Assembly: GCA_003194525.1 (NCBI GenBank)
Contig: NBIV01000321.1
Span: forward strand, 1-59,645
DNA: 59,645 nt
Direction: 5' to 3'
Source of the DNA: Gracilariopsis chorda
Taxonomy: Eukaryota; Rhodophyta; Florideophyceae; Gracilariales; Gracilariaceae
The notes below the pieces were generated by a model. That model had not been told where the DNA came from, did no database searches, and saw only the letters and a program-made list of their open reading frames with translations. This document shows, piece after piece, positions 43,105-54,234 of this stretch. A program made the position numbers and the translations under genes. How positions within the stretch are numbered: position 1 is the stretch's first letter; every line of letters begins with the position of its first letter.

Positions 43105-44024
43105 TGTCGAGCAATATGTCTAGGTGGGAGATACTCGTCTGTTTATCGTGGCTTTGATCTCTTGTGATTTGAGCACAGCGGCAGGGGCCTCCGTACCACA
43201 CGCTGTTCCAGTAAAAAACTGGGGTGGCTTCTGCCTATACCGACGAAGGTATTACTGAGAATCACGTTACCAGCCATTCGACTTAGTGCAACGGTCCATT
43301 TTAAAAAGAGAAAAAGGGAAAAACGGGAAAGAACTAAGGAGAAGGATACAACCCCAAGGGTCGTGTGGAAAGCCGAAAGAGACCCGGCGGCGAGGGTGTT
43401 GCTTATTCAGCCAGCGCAGCAAAACTCTATACTGAGTCGGACGACTACCTGTTCCCACAATAATAAGTATGCAATATGGTAAAAAAAGTGAATACTGGGC
43501 GAACCCAAAGGGTAAGACAGATCAGCGGTCCTGGCTGATACTGTGCCGGGGAGTATAACGATATCGAATGCTCGCAACTTCAGGAGTGAGTTAGTCACTT
43601 CACGCAAGCGATAAACTCAGAGCCAAGTCACATTCTACGTTTCATTCAGAGTGAAACGGCAGGACCGTCCTCCCTGAAGCACTATAGGGTCCAAATATAA
43701 GTAAAAATACTACTATTGTAGTGTGCCACACGTGTGGTCCACCCGTTTGTGTCAATGAGCAGCATGGCCGGCCAAGCCACAAACGACACGTGTGAATCAT
43801 GGTAGTCATGAATAATGTCCATACGCTTACCACGCGTCCATCTATTCCAGACATCATAGAAATCACCGATGAAGGTTCCAAAAATACCAAATAAAATTCA
43901 TATGGAATTTCACCCAAAATTTTCAAGGGTCTGCTCATACCTTAGTTGAACCGATGCCACGTCGGTACTGAATCATTCATGATCCACCTCGCCTAGAAGG
44001 TATGCGCATACGCATTTCTGTTCA
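43105..44024 (-). repeat. Solo-LTR-like repeat b (gypsy type)
   Basis: About 920 bp, starting TGTCGAGCAATATG and ending ..TTCTGTTCA on the plus strand. The flanks ACAGC (43100-43104) and ATAGC (44025-44029) agree in 4 of 5 positions, fitting an aged 5-bp duplication. No internal retroelement genes are attached, so it is best read as a solo LTR. It also aligns with 53618-54234. Confidence 0.72.
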
Positions 44025-44383
44025 ATAGCGTGCCCATGAGAGCCTGACTGGTTGCTAAGATTACGGAATCATCAATTGTTGTGTGTACCATTATGACTCC
44101 TGTGTTGGTGATGAATGTATATAAGCAGGGTTCATGCTCAAATCTGCAGTGATCAAAGGAGCTGAGGAACTTTTGTAACCCCTTGTTACAATAATCAACG
44201 GCTGGTGGTGATCCATAAATTTCACCGACGAGTTGGCCATATTGTCCAAGATGCATGCGTTTGCCGTCATCATTGGGCATCTGCAGAACATATACTGGTT
44301 TTTATGCTTATGCCAGCTTTGTGTCAAATGTTCAACCGATAGAATCACGGCGGGGTGTAGTGCGATAAGCATGCGTCGGATAG
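44025..44383 (-). pseudogene. pol: copia-C RT core
   Basis: IRRMLIALHPAVILSVEHL near 44370-44310, then in another frame QMPNDDGKRMHLGQYGQLV and GEIYGSPPAVDY (44280-44200), FEHEPCLYTF near 44130 and the catalytic box VHTTIDDSVILATS near 44075. As in copia-B, the box is TIDD rather than YVDD. The upstream edge is the gypsy-3 insertion; the frame continues at 53088 with TYTADRTT. Confidence 0.8.
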
Positions 44384-44936
44384 TGTGGCACAACCAATTG
44401 AGCGTCGAGTACCACCTGGGTAGCCCGTCTGAATAACCTTTAATGGGAGCGCGCCAACAGCTCATCCTGAACGGTGGAAGTTGAATAACCGGATGGGGGT
44501 GCCAGCAACAAACCTCTATGGGAGCGAGATAGCCAGGTGGGCTGACCATAACCAGTTCGTAGTGTTGGTCGTACCGCACCCATGGGCTAGTAGAGCTTGA
44601 ATAGTTTTAGCTAAACCAGAAGGTTGATCATGAAAACCAAATTCTATCACACTTAGCCAAGAGGTGCTCAGCTTTACCATTTTTGGAGAAGGAGCGCTGC
44701 GCCTCCCTTTAGGGTGACTGAAGCTCAGCTTCAAATGCAATCAGCTACGCGGCATACGTCAGGGCTGGCCTTAGTGGCATTTCTGCACGCCACAGTAGCA
44801 GAGTGTCACTACCTATCTAAAATAGTTAAACAAATTAGTACTCTAACTAATTAGCCACTCTAACACACGTGACACACTAACCTATTGGTACAGGGCGCAT
44901 TGCACTGCCCATGTGGTCTGATTTCATTGTATAACA
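44384..44936 (-). repeat. 3' LTR of gypsy-3
   Basis: It aligns with 52529-53082 (TGTGGCACAACCAATTG against TGTGGTGCAATCAATTG at the start, TATAACA against TTAGACG at the end). Beyond 44936 the minus strand is purine-rich (AGTAGGAAGAAGTTC), the likely polypurine tract. Confidence 0.82.
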
Positions 44937-44979
44937 GAACTTCTTCCTACTGAAAGGCACGCTCTCATGGCTGTACATT

Positions 44980-46920
44980 GTGACCCCGCGGCCAGCGTTG
45001 GTACACCATTTTGGTGGGACTTCAGTGCGCGTGCCGTGGCACAGCGTGCACGGCACTATTCTGTTTTCTGCTCGACGGTGGCCAGTACATACTCCTTTCG
45101 TGGAATTCGAAGCTGTGGTTTACCTTCTCCTTCATAACCGGAGAATTCCTTTCGGTTACCAGAGCGCGTCTTGTTCCTTTTGCTTTCTGTTTGACCTTTC
45201 AGAACTACGCGACATTTCCCCAGTGGTCGATCGAACTCCCCCATCTATTTATGTATGTCTCTCACCCTATGTTTCCGTTGGAAGTTCCTTTCTTCCGTGG
45301 TCTCAGAAGAGGATGGATACTTTCGCCGTGTGTTTTGGGCTCTATACGACATGGGTCCCCATGTCTCAGCTGTGTGGTGTAAGCTCAACATGGTTTGTTT
45401 TGGCAAGCCTTTTCATACCAATTGGTTCATGGACCGCGGGCTGTGGGCTGGAGACTCGACTGCCGAGTCTCGTCTCTGTCACCGAAGGGCTAATTTGCAT
45501 ACGATGCACAAGTACCACCTAGGGGAATTCTTCTCACAAGATGACGCAATGCGCCGTAAGATGTACGTTCCACAACCAATTTATTGGGGGCATTACGAAG
45601 TATGCTTGTTCCTAGAAGTTCCAATCCGACCGATATTGGCCTACTTTGGGAGCGCTATTATAGATAGCTCCTCTTTTGCAGGTACCATTTGGACAATTGT
45701 CCTCAGGGAGTTCGCTGCCATGACGGCGCTGTTATCCCTCCAAACGGTTAGAGAGTGCAGGAACTGGCCGACATGGTCCGACGATCCATTTTTCTGGCTC
45801 ACCATCTCTATTCTGCTGGCTGTATCTTCCGTATGTCAAAACAACTTGTGAAAATTATGCGTGAAGAACGTGGGGTGGAGATCATTTTCAGGGACACACT
45901 GTACTCGATCGAGGAGCTCATTGCCATTTTGGATGCCACTGAGAACCATCCTCGGAGGTCAAGCCCAGCCTGGGTTGTATGGAACCATAAGGAATTCTAG
46001 CTAGCTATGAGAGAAGAACAGAGACTTCCAGGTCATTTTGGCAATCGAGACGATGGGCAGGATGCGGATGTTGCTATGCCCCAATCTTTTATAGAATCCC
46101 CTGTGGTACCTCCGAGCATGCCAGTGGCTGCTATTCCCCATACTACCATTGCGTCCCCTGCTGGTCGCGGGACGCCTTCCACTCCAGTGTGTCAGGTCCT
46201 TGCCGTTGCGTTCCTTTGTATCCCAGTGGTCGATCTTTTGGCTCCCCGCGATGGTGAGCACCTTGAGGGTATCGCAAGCGCTCTGTATTGGCTCCATTGT
46301 GGTTGTCTGCATTAAGTTAACCGATAGGGTCCTCCAAATTCCATCATGGCCATAGAAACTTTGATACGTTAACCTTGGGTTTAAGAGCGGCGTGAGGCTC
46401 AAAAAGATGGACTCAGTTGGTTTCGACATCGCCAGCACGTAGTATATCAGACGATGACATGCAATGTGGAAGCTCGTTTTCAGATTATCAAAGACAATAA
46501 CTCTACTGTTATTTCCTACAATCAACAGGCTGCCGTAAGACTGGTCCAACCGTTTTGTGTCACCATTGGATCCGTACTAACTGGCTTCCATTTACCTACC
46601 TCAGCAGGTTTCGCTTCCCAACCAGTTTTCCATCCATGGTTCCAATTTATGCCCCGGCCACGTGGGCTCAAACAGCACAGACCCACCCGGTATATCCCAA
46701 TCGTCCTCCGCCTATTGCAACCACGCAAGGTTTGCCATCTGTTCAAGCTGGTTCCTCAACCCGTCCGTCTCCAATGTCTGCTAAAACTCCAGGTGGCGGT
46801 CCCAGTATCAGTGAATTGGCTGGCTGTGGTCCTCAATTTTACCCTCCAGGTCCTACGTTACCTTTTGATCCGAGATGTGGACGCGGTGGATACGGATATC
46901 CATCTGGTCATGCTCCATAA
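44980..46920 (+). pseudogene. Antisense frames of gypsy-3, homologous to gypsy-2 antisense ORF
   Basis: Plus-strand frames in the same place as the gypsy-2 antisense gene, here broken by at least two frameshifts. The main pieces are 45255-45851 (198 codons), 45755-46000, 46007-46315 and 46555-46920. Matching stretches: MREERGVEII then DTLYSIEELIAILD against IRELWLQNIV then ETVYSADHTEELLAYVL; CFGKPFH against CYKPPYD. The last piece is Pro/Gly-rich (APATWAQTAQTHPVYPNR, FYPPGPTLPFDP, GRGGYGYPSGHAP) and ends with TAA at 46920. No known domain. The first codons are unclear because of decay. Confidence 0.55.
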
Positions 46921-47129
46921 AGTTTTTTTCCTTCTGTTATCCTCTTGTGACATTCTTGGGTATGTTATGCGTATATTTTGAGTACGGTTCGTTATGATTA
47001 GGTCTTATTAGTGATACGACTGTTGGTATTGTGCTCAAAACAGAGTCCCTCTTATTGCTTAGTGACGATGCACTGCAGTGTTGTTAAATTATCCAATTGG
47101 TAGGGTTTCCCTTCGTTTGCGCCAGTAAC
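46921..47129. other. gypsy-3 short convergent gap
   Basis: About 200 bases between the end of the antisense frames and the chromodomain region. I see no coding signal and no clear terminator. It is A/T-richer than its neighbours. Confidence 0.3.
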
Positions 47130-48113
47130 TTATGAGGAATGTATTAGGTAGGTGGTAGGGTGCCTCCATGGTGTCATGGAGGGCTCTCCACCCGTACCAC
47201 CGTACAGGGTAACAAATCCCGAAAACGGTTTGTCGTGACAGACTATGCAATCAATTACACTTTCTGTGTCCATAGATTCAATCCCTTGTGTTGGTTGGTT
47301 TACACCTATCGGGCAGACCGTCACGGAGACGGTTGGATCTACCGCTACCTCTTTGGTTCAGCCCACATGGTATGTTCCTGGTGTGAGGGAGTGGAGGGGG
47401 GACTTCTCCCATCGCTGATTGCTTCCAGTGCTGTTTCGTCTTGGTCTTGGGCTGTTGGTGGCAAGAAGGTCGTCTGTGAGGGCGGTAAGACTTGGGGTGT
47501 GGGCTCAGAGCGCGGGACTCTTATTACCCTCTCTACCGACACGGTATTCTAGAGTCTGTTTTCCAAGATAGTTACTGTTTGGGCGTTACGCCAACTAACC
47601 TTGAAGGATTCCCGTAGAATTGGGCAGCAGTTTCGACTTTATGCCCTCATCAACCAAGCGGTCACCCGTCTCATCTTTTGTGGATTGGTGAACACCGTTC
47701 GGTAGCATGTCTACAAAGACGTAATCTCCCTGTTCCAATTTGGTTATCGCTCTCACCTTTTGTTAATAGTATTTCTAATACCTTTCCTAGGCCTTTGTTT
47801 GTTTGCCGGTTGCTATCTGTAGGGATTCTCTCAAGCTTTGGATGATATCTTTCTTCACCTGTGCGGTCGATTGTGTCCCTGCAGCTCGTCGGTTACTCTG
47901 ACTCTGCTGGAAGATCATAACTGGAGGGTATTGTGGTAGAACCAAGTCAGAGGGGCTGATTCCAGTGGAGCGGTATACCTGTAGCTTGTAAGCGTACGTC
48001 AGGGGCTGTACGAACCTAGCCCAATCCGATTGGTTTTTTTTCCACATTGTAGCGCCCTGCTTTAGTAACCAATCGGTAGTTTGCTCCCATCGGCTTGGTC
48101 TTGAATTATGCAA
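47130..48113 (-). pseudogene. pol: gypsy-3 integrase C-terminus and chromodomain remnant
   Basis: RFVQPLTYAYKLQVYRSTGISPSDL (about 48020-47945, split by a gap in quality) corresponds to the end of the integrase core (LVYAYNNQVHRSTGTTPFDL in gypsy-2). GDYVFVDMLP near 47735 is the C-terminal module. The chromodomain is recognisable across two frames near 47260-47170: SVIDCIV then YPVRWYGW, against YIVDRIV and YKVRWYGYG of gypsy-2. Zinc domain and DDE residues are deleted. A 130-codon plus-strand frame over the same bases is not supported. Confidence 0.65.
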
Positions 48114-49406
48114 TATCCTAACTGAGCAGAAAATCCATAACTATCAATGGTGTAGTGATAACCAGGCTTTGGTAGAGCCAATATTGGTGATGAGATCAGC
48201 GCGGGTTTCAGCTTCTGGAGCGCTCGAATCCCGTCCTCCTCAATCTTTCCAAACTGATATTGTTATTCTCTCTGCAGTTTCTTGTTAGCGGGTGTTGCAA
48301 TTCTGGCGAACTCCTTGATAACCCGTCAGTATACGGTCCAACAACCAAGTAAGGAACATATATCCATTTGGGCCAGTAGAAGTTTGGCTTCCTCAACCGC
48401 TCGGATGTTCTTTTCGGCTGAGTGCAGGCGACCTGGGCTCATCATATGACCCAAATACTGTAACATTTGGTCAAAGAACACTGCATTTTCTTCGCTTGAG
48501 CGTCATCATGGCATCCTTCATGAGATGGAACACCGTTCGGACGCGCCCAAAGTGTTCTTCAACCGATCGGGAATAGATGACTACGTCATCTTTATACACC
48601 AGTGCGGACTGCCATCTTGCCTTACACAGGAATACGTACGGAGCCCTCTGGAACATAGCGGGCGCATTTTGCAAATATTGGCAATGGCAAGAAGCGGAAG
48701 ATCCCATAGTGGCAAGTGAATGTAGTGTAATCCCTATCCTCCTCGGGTATCGTTACCTGCCAAAAAGTGCAGTTGCATTTAATGTGGTGAAGACTTTTGC
48801 ATCCTCAAGTGAATCAACACATTCGTCCATTCTAGGTATTGGATACGAATCCCTGACCGTACTGGCGTTTACTTTTCGATATTCGATACAAAACCTCATT
48901 CTGGTGTGTCCCTTCTTTTAGAACAATACCACTGGGCTAGTCTACTCCACATATGCGGGCTCAATAATCCCTTCCTTCAAAATTCTTTCCCCGTCTTGGG
49001 TTTCCACCTGTCGGGTTTCTGGTCCTGCTTGGTATGGTTGTTCGTGTATGGGCGTTGCTCCAGGAACCAAGTCAATACGGTGTTGCGTGGCTTCAATCAC
49101 CCTTCGGTGACCTCAACACATGGTACTAATGAATCTAATAGGTTGAGGATACGATCCCCACAAGATTTCCCCTCAGAGCCGATGGTTACATCCTCATTCC
49201 AGTTGGTACTTCCACTTGGATATGGAGCCTTTTCGGCGTTTCACGGCGTGGTTGGCTTCTCTCCTTCCTCCGTTGGTTTCGCTCCGCCCTCCTTAGCATG
49301 GAATTCTCCGGACGACCTTTGTAGTGTCAGGGCAAAAATACTACCAGGGGCGGGAGATGCTAGTCCCACACGGTGTTCTCCAGTGCTTTTACCATATGAT
49401 TACTGA
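48114..49406 (-). pseudogene. pol: gypsy-3 reverse transcriptase
   Basis: RT remnants: APAMFQRAPYVF near 48660 and SALVYKDDVVIYSRSVEEHFG near 48605-48545 (catalytic YLDD changed to YKDD), followed by LKRRKCSVL near 48490. Upstream parts (RMDECVDSLEDAKVFTT near 48820) are in other frames. RNase H is not visible: the sequence jumps from about 48208 to the end of integrase. Too damaged to function. Confidence 0.75.
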
Positions 49407-50260
49407 AATTGCTTAAGCATATGTGAGAGGTTTGATTCGGTCCGTTGTCCCCGATACCGTTTGCCACGATGGTCATATAGCATTCCAGGACCTTATGGTG
49501 GCTTTCTAGTCCAATTCGATGGAATATCATTTTGGCTACAACTTGGTGCATGGGCGAGATCCAAATAGACTTCGAAAGTCGAACCTAGTTGGATACTATG
49601 GCATATGGCGCTTCCTGCCTTGGTCTCGATGTGGTTTACGACGAATGCCGACCACGTAAGGCTACTCCTGGACCCTTGTGAAATTATACCGTTCTGGTTC
49701 GAGGCAAAACGGCACGGGAATAGTTGTTAATGAACGTAGTTCCAAGGATACAATCCGTTGCCAATTGGTTGATTATCATCAAGTTTACCCGGAGTTTGAG
49801 GGCTCCTATGGCTACCATTATTTGAACGCTGCAGAGGACCGCTAATTTTCACTCCTTCGCATCCACCAATGGGTTCGTAAAGGTTTATGGCTCTACCCTG
49901 TCCAACACCTTCGGGCATAATAACTTCGCATTACCCATATTCGGGCCAGCTCCCGTATCCAAAATGGCTGTGAACGGAACCAAATGGTTAACAGAAACCC
50001 CAAGGGTGATGTTAAACTTGCAGTTGTGATGCGTCAGAAAGCAGATAGGTACCGATTGGTGTTCTATCGCTTCCTTTCCGATAACCAAAGGGTGAAAAAG
50101 CATATGAGAAGCCGGTATTGCAAGTTGAACTTCCGATTGAGAACGGTTGGGATTGTCCTTGAGCCCAACGTTTAGGCTTTTTGTGCCTAGGATGGTGCAG
50201 CATTGGCTTTGCCTGCCCAGTCCGTACCAGTGACAAAATTAGCCTATTGGTGTACAGAAG
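49407..50260 (-). pseudogene. pol: gypsy-3 protease region
   Basis: Retropepsin motif FTAILDTGAGPNMGNAKLL near 49985-49930, preceded by NITLGVSVNHLV. The stretch towards RT (49400-49880) has several short frames. DTGAG is intact. The domain lies between Gag and RT as in the other copies. Confidence 0.7.
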
Positions 50261-52436
50261 ATTGCATGTCCTCTACCTGCCGGTTTCCGTCCGCTTTGCC
50301 AGATACCACCTAATAGCTGTGCTGACGCACTTGAGGGAGCGCGGCCCAAACCTGAGGGAGGACATTCGAGCATGTGGTAACCAGGTGGTGAGGTGATAGA
50401 CTACACCACCAAAACAGATTATTAGTTGTTGCATTCCTCAAATCCATCGCGATTCCGCGCATCAGCGTTCATTCCAAGGTTGGACGCGTGCCATATGGTA
50501 AGAAGAGTGCTGAATCTGTAGTGTGGACCTACCAAGAAGTCGTATTGCGAGTAACTGTTGGTCTGGTCTGGACATCTGTGTGGCTGGCGTTGACGCCCTC
50601 GGGGTTGAGGCTGACATTGCGGACGTACACGCGGATGATGGAAGAACCGATGCGAAAGTGACCTCGGTGTGTATCAAATGTACCGCAGTTCCATCTGGTA
50701 AGACATCGTGTGCCGTGTCCTCGGAGGTTGACGAATAATCCACCTCCAGAATGCACCATTTCGGTTTATCCTTACCAGGCTTGACAAAAGCACTGGACCG
50801 TCTTTGATCGGCTCGATGAGTATCTCCAAGGGCTTGCGCCTACCGCGCCAGCATTATAATCTACCTTTCGGTTCGTCGTGAGGTGATTACATACCGGCGA
50901 CATAATGGCTTTGCCAATTTTGTCGGCTAACTACGACTTAAACGGATTGGCACTAGACACAATACCAAAACGGGAGGCCATCGCGAACAACGATTTCGGG
51001 AATTCCAATACGGTGCGTACTGACCTTTGATGGTGACTGAGAAGTTCTGCATAAGCGTCCTCAATAACCTCATCTGTCGCATAGGTTTCAAAAAGGTAGT
51101 TGACGACCTGCGGCTAAGTCCAAAGCATTTCTGTTTGGTTTTCATCAGCCAACATGATGATCTCTTGCATCCTACTGTGAGGCAGGGATGAGGCCTGCTT
51201 CTCCAAGTAAAATTGAAACAACCACATGGCTGCGCCTTCTGGAAAACCATTCTGGTTACAAGTGATCTTGAAACCTTGAAGAAAATCAATGATCGCAATG
51301 GGATCATCACCTGAAAGGTGGTATCATCCATTTGGAAACCAAGCGGTTTATACTGTTTGGTGATCTTCTAAGCTACCTGTGAAGTGTACTCAGAATCCCA
51401 GTTCGGTTATCTGTAGGTTCTATAATCAACCACTTTGGTGAACTGGGCGGTGAACGGCCCAATTACATTCAGGTCGGAGTCCGTTTCGGACCCATTGTCA
51501 TCGTATGAGTCATACCGTTTGGTTCTACCTTTACAGCTTTTGTCCACCTTCCGAAACTGCTTTTCCTTCCTTTGTTTCCTATTTATACGCTGCTTGGCAT
51601 TCTCCAAGAACTTCCGACGCACTTCCCTTGTCTTTCTTCTATTGGTCTCCTTTTTTCCATTTTGGTCTCCGTCGTCGCTCATCCTCCGAGCTCAGCGAAC
51701 CATCGCCACCAGGGTCTCCTCCATCGGGGACCTGCTTGGTTCTACCAGTTGGTTTCGTGAGATGTATATACCCCCTTCCTTCGTCTATCTGAAGGTCTTC
51801 CAGTTTCCGAAATGGGTCCGGAAGCTTCTGAACAGTTTGGTTTATAGGGATGGATGGCTGGGTAGCATTCGTTTCCGAAGAAACCTGTGGGTTACCGTGG
51901 TTGGTTGCCGTCATTAACACGACGGTTGGTGGGCTTTGCGGGGACACCCTTCCGTGTTCCTGCAGGAACTCTTGCACCACTTGGACTATATATTCCTGAG
52001 CCTCGTGCTCGAGAAATTTAAAAACCAAGGCTTGTACTTGATCGGCGAGCTCGTGCGTAGCTCTGTCAATCATCATCTTGGTAATGCTATTCAAATCCAA
52101 CTTGGGTAACAGCACCTTAGCTTTGTCTTCATCCTTCTTCTCTATCATTTGGTTGGATGTCGTACTGGTTCTCGGCCCCACCGTGGACGCGGTCTCTACC
52201 ACATTGGCTGCCAAGGGAGCAGCAACCTCCACTATCTGCTCCTCGTCGTAGTCATAGACCTGTACGGTAGTCCTTCGTAATACTTCTTCCGGGTTGTCCA
52301 GTATTGGTTCAACGAATCCCTGGTGCGGGCCTACGCCCGCTTTTCGGCTCAATGAACCCCCGAACCTTGTGTTCGGTTGTCGAATATCCAATTGGTAAAC
52401 TGATGTTTCACTGAATCGCTTTCTAGTGTTAACCAA
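50261..52436 (-). pseudogene. gag: gypsy-3 Gag
   Basis: The N-terminal frame (52436-51639, 265 codons) begins LVNTRKRFSETSV without an ATG. It holds a probable coiled coil (MIDRATHELADQVQALVFKF and following) near 52070, then an acidic/basic linker (SSEDERRRRPKWKK near 51665, and the Lys/Arg-rich stretch 51640-51500). The capsid part lies at about 51330-50930 in shifted frames and a damaged C-terminal segment follows. The layout equals gypsy-1 and gypsy-2 Gag. I could not find an intact zinc knuckle. Confidence 0.65.
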
Positions 52437-52505
52437 AGGTAAACGGTTTTACAAAATACACTCCCTTCCGAATTATTCTTTCCAAAACCAATCAGTCTAG
52501 TTACA

Positions 52506-52525
52506 GATTCTAGGTCGGCAGAACA
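52506..52525 (-). other. Primer-binding site of gypsy-3
   Basis: Plus strand GATTCTAGGTCGGCAGAACA, three bases inside the LTR, matching the gypsy-1 site at 18 of 20 positions, including the whole T-stem part. It therefore used the same tRNA primer. Confidence 0.78.
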
Positions 52526-52528
52526 AAA

Positions 52529-53082
52529 TGTGGTGCAATCAATTGGGTGCAGAGTAAAAGCTTGGTAGTCCGTCTGCATAACATTTATTGGTAGCATGGG
52601 CAGTGTTCAACCTGAAGCGTGGAAGTTGGGTGACCGGATGGGGGTGGCAGCACCACAAAACTAAGGGCCGGAGATACCCAGGTGGGCTGACCGTCACCAA
52701 TTCGTAGTGTTGGTTTTACCGTTCATACGCTCTAGTAGAGCTTGAATATTCATAGCCAAACCAGAGGGTTGACTGTGAAAACCAAGTAGAATCACACTTA
52801 GCCTAGAGGTGCTTACCTTTACAATTCTTGGAGAGGGAGTGCTCAGCCCACCTTTAAGGTGAGTGAGGCTCAACCTGAGGTGTAATCTGCTATGTGGCAT
52901 GCATTGGGGCAGGCCTTAGTGGCGTGGCCCAACGCCTCAGTAGCGGAATACCACTACCTGTATATAACAATTAAATGAAGTAGTATGCTAGTTAACTACC
53001 CGCTCTAAACCACGTGGCACACTAACCGCTTGGTACAGTGCGTATTGCATCGACCAAGTCATAGATCTAACTTTATTAGACG
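52529..53082 (-). repeat. 5' LTR of gypsy-3
   Basis: Direct repeat of 44384-44936. Starts TGTGGTGCAATC after the primer-binding site and ends ..TTTATTAGACG before TAGTG. The terminal CA has mutated to CG. Confidence 0.82.
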
Positions 53083-53617
53083 TAGTGCGGTCAGCTGTGT
53101 ACGTTGTTGTATGTCACGAATCGCAGTGCAGCCTGGGTGTCATTAGGTCCCCTTAAATGTTTTATCGGGCCTTGAATTGTGAGATGGTGCCTCCTGTCGC
53201 GAGTTTGTAGCGATGCAGCATTCTGAAAGACATCATGGCATGTGCGAGTGGTTGGAAGTGTGGTGGAAGCGATTTGATACTGTTGTGGGTGTTCAGGTTT
53301 CTCAGGATATTTTTATGGGCTACTTTGCATTGAGAAGAATCTGGGTAATGTCTTGCTTGTGCTAGTGTGGCTGGGAGGGGAGAGGGGGGGTGCCGTGAGT
53401 TGGATGGTGCTCGGCGTGGGGTGGTGGGATTTTTGGCGACTGCGAAACGCTGTATGGGTGGTGACTGTAGGTTCCAAGTTTTTGTGATAAAGTTGGAAGT
53501 CCGTTCTTCGAATCGTGTGATAGGTGTGATTGAAAAGGTTGAAGATGACTACTTGGGTTAGAGAAGTCAAATACATTTAACGTGCTTCGTCTGCACCTTG
53601 GTTAGAGCTCTTTTTTG
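53083..53617 (-). pseudogene. pol: copia-C RT N-terminal region
   Basis: On the minus strand GGTISQFKAR, GDLMTPRLHCD and TYTADRTT (about 53210-53090) align with copia-B DGNVKEQKARW, RDLMKPGPHFD and TYTADRAT. After removal of gypsy-3 this continues into IRRMLIALH at 44380. The more upstream part (53313-53576) is a weak frame rich in Ser, Thr and Pro, probably the integrase-RT linker. Confidence 0.7.
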
Positions 53618-54234
53618 TGTGGAGCAATATCCATGGGCGGGAGATTCACTCAAGGTGTTCACGGCTTTGCTCTCTTGCAAGGTAGGCACAGCTACAGTTC
53701 CCTCCGTAACACACAGTGTTCAGGGATCAAAACCACCAGGTGGCTTCCGGCTATATCGTTGAAGATAATACCCAGACTCTGGGATACCAGCTGGTCAACT
53801 TAATGTACAAATCCGTGTAAGTGCTTTTCCAGCCCACAGAGAATCCAACGGGACAAAGGGAAAAAAGGGGGAAAGAACCAACTAAAATGGTACAACCTGG
53901 CGGGTCGTGATGAGAGCGAAAACAGATTCGAAAGAGGGTGCACATGGACGGGATGTATCGGACAAAATATCCAATACAGGGGCGATACTAGTAACACACG
54001 GTAGATAAATGTCACACGAAAATTATAACACAGAGTATCTGTATACTTAACGAGCGTTTGAATTGAGCGAACCAAATGCTGTGACCCTCCGCGGGAAGTA
54101 GTACGGCACAACGACATCACAATCCAGAGCCGGATACCTCAGGTCAAACTAAACAGATATGAATGACCGAAGTGTCGGTTTAACTTTACTTAGTGCTCGC
54201 GACGATGAGGTCGCGCTCACTTAAGTAGGTACAA
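53618..54234 (-). repeat. Solo-LTR-like repeat c, cut by Helitrons
   Basis: Starts TGTGGAGCAATATCC and follows repeat b for about 600 bp (for example ACCACCAGGTGGCTTCCGGC against the GGGGTGGCTTCTGCC segment of b). It is interrupted at 54234 by the mini-Helitron; the rest is outside the window. Confidence 0.65.

Larger units (their letters stand above)
44384..53082 (-). mobile_element. Ty3/gypsy chromovirus gypsy-3 (decayed, with antisense frames)
   Basis: LTRs at 44384-44936 and 52529-53082 enclose, on the minus strand, a primer-binding site, gag, protease, RT, integrase C-terminus and chromodomain. RNase H and most of integrase are missing between about 48208 and 48113. The target duplication is TAGTG: 53083-53087 on the right, and on the left 44381-44385, where it overlaps the LTR start; loss of one TG from TAGTG+TGTGG explains this. 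Removal joins copia-C RT. Plus-strand frames at 45000-46920 match the antisense gene of gypsy-2. It is the most mutated of the three gypsy copies. Confidence 0.87.

Noticed and set aside
42022..44024. A single DNA transposon with ~900-bp terminal inverted repeats
   Set aside because: The 146 bp between the arms is copia RT in line with the flanking copia-C sequence, so the arms are two independent insertions.
47160..47552. A 130-codon plus-strand frame with FVVTDYAIN and WIYRYLF
   Set aside because: It loosely resembles a chromodomain, but the true chromodomain remnant is on the minus strand here (YPVRWYGW, SVIDCIV) and fits the gene order.
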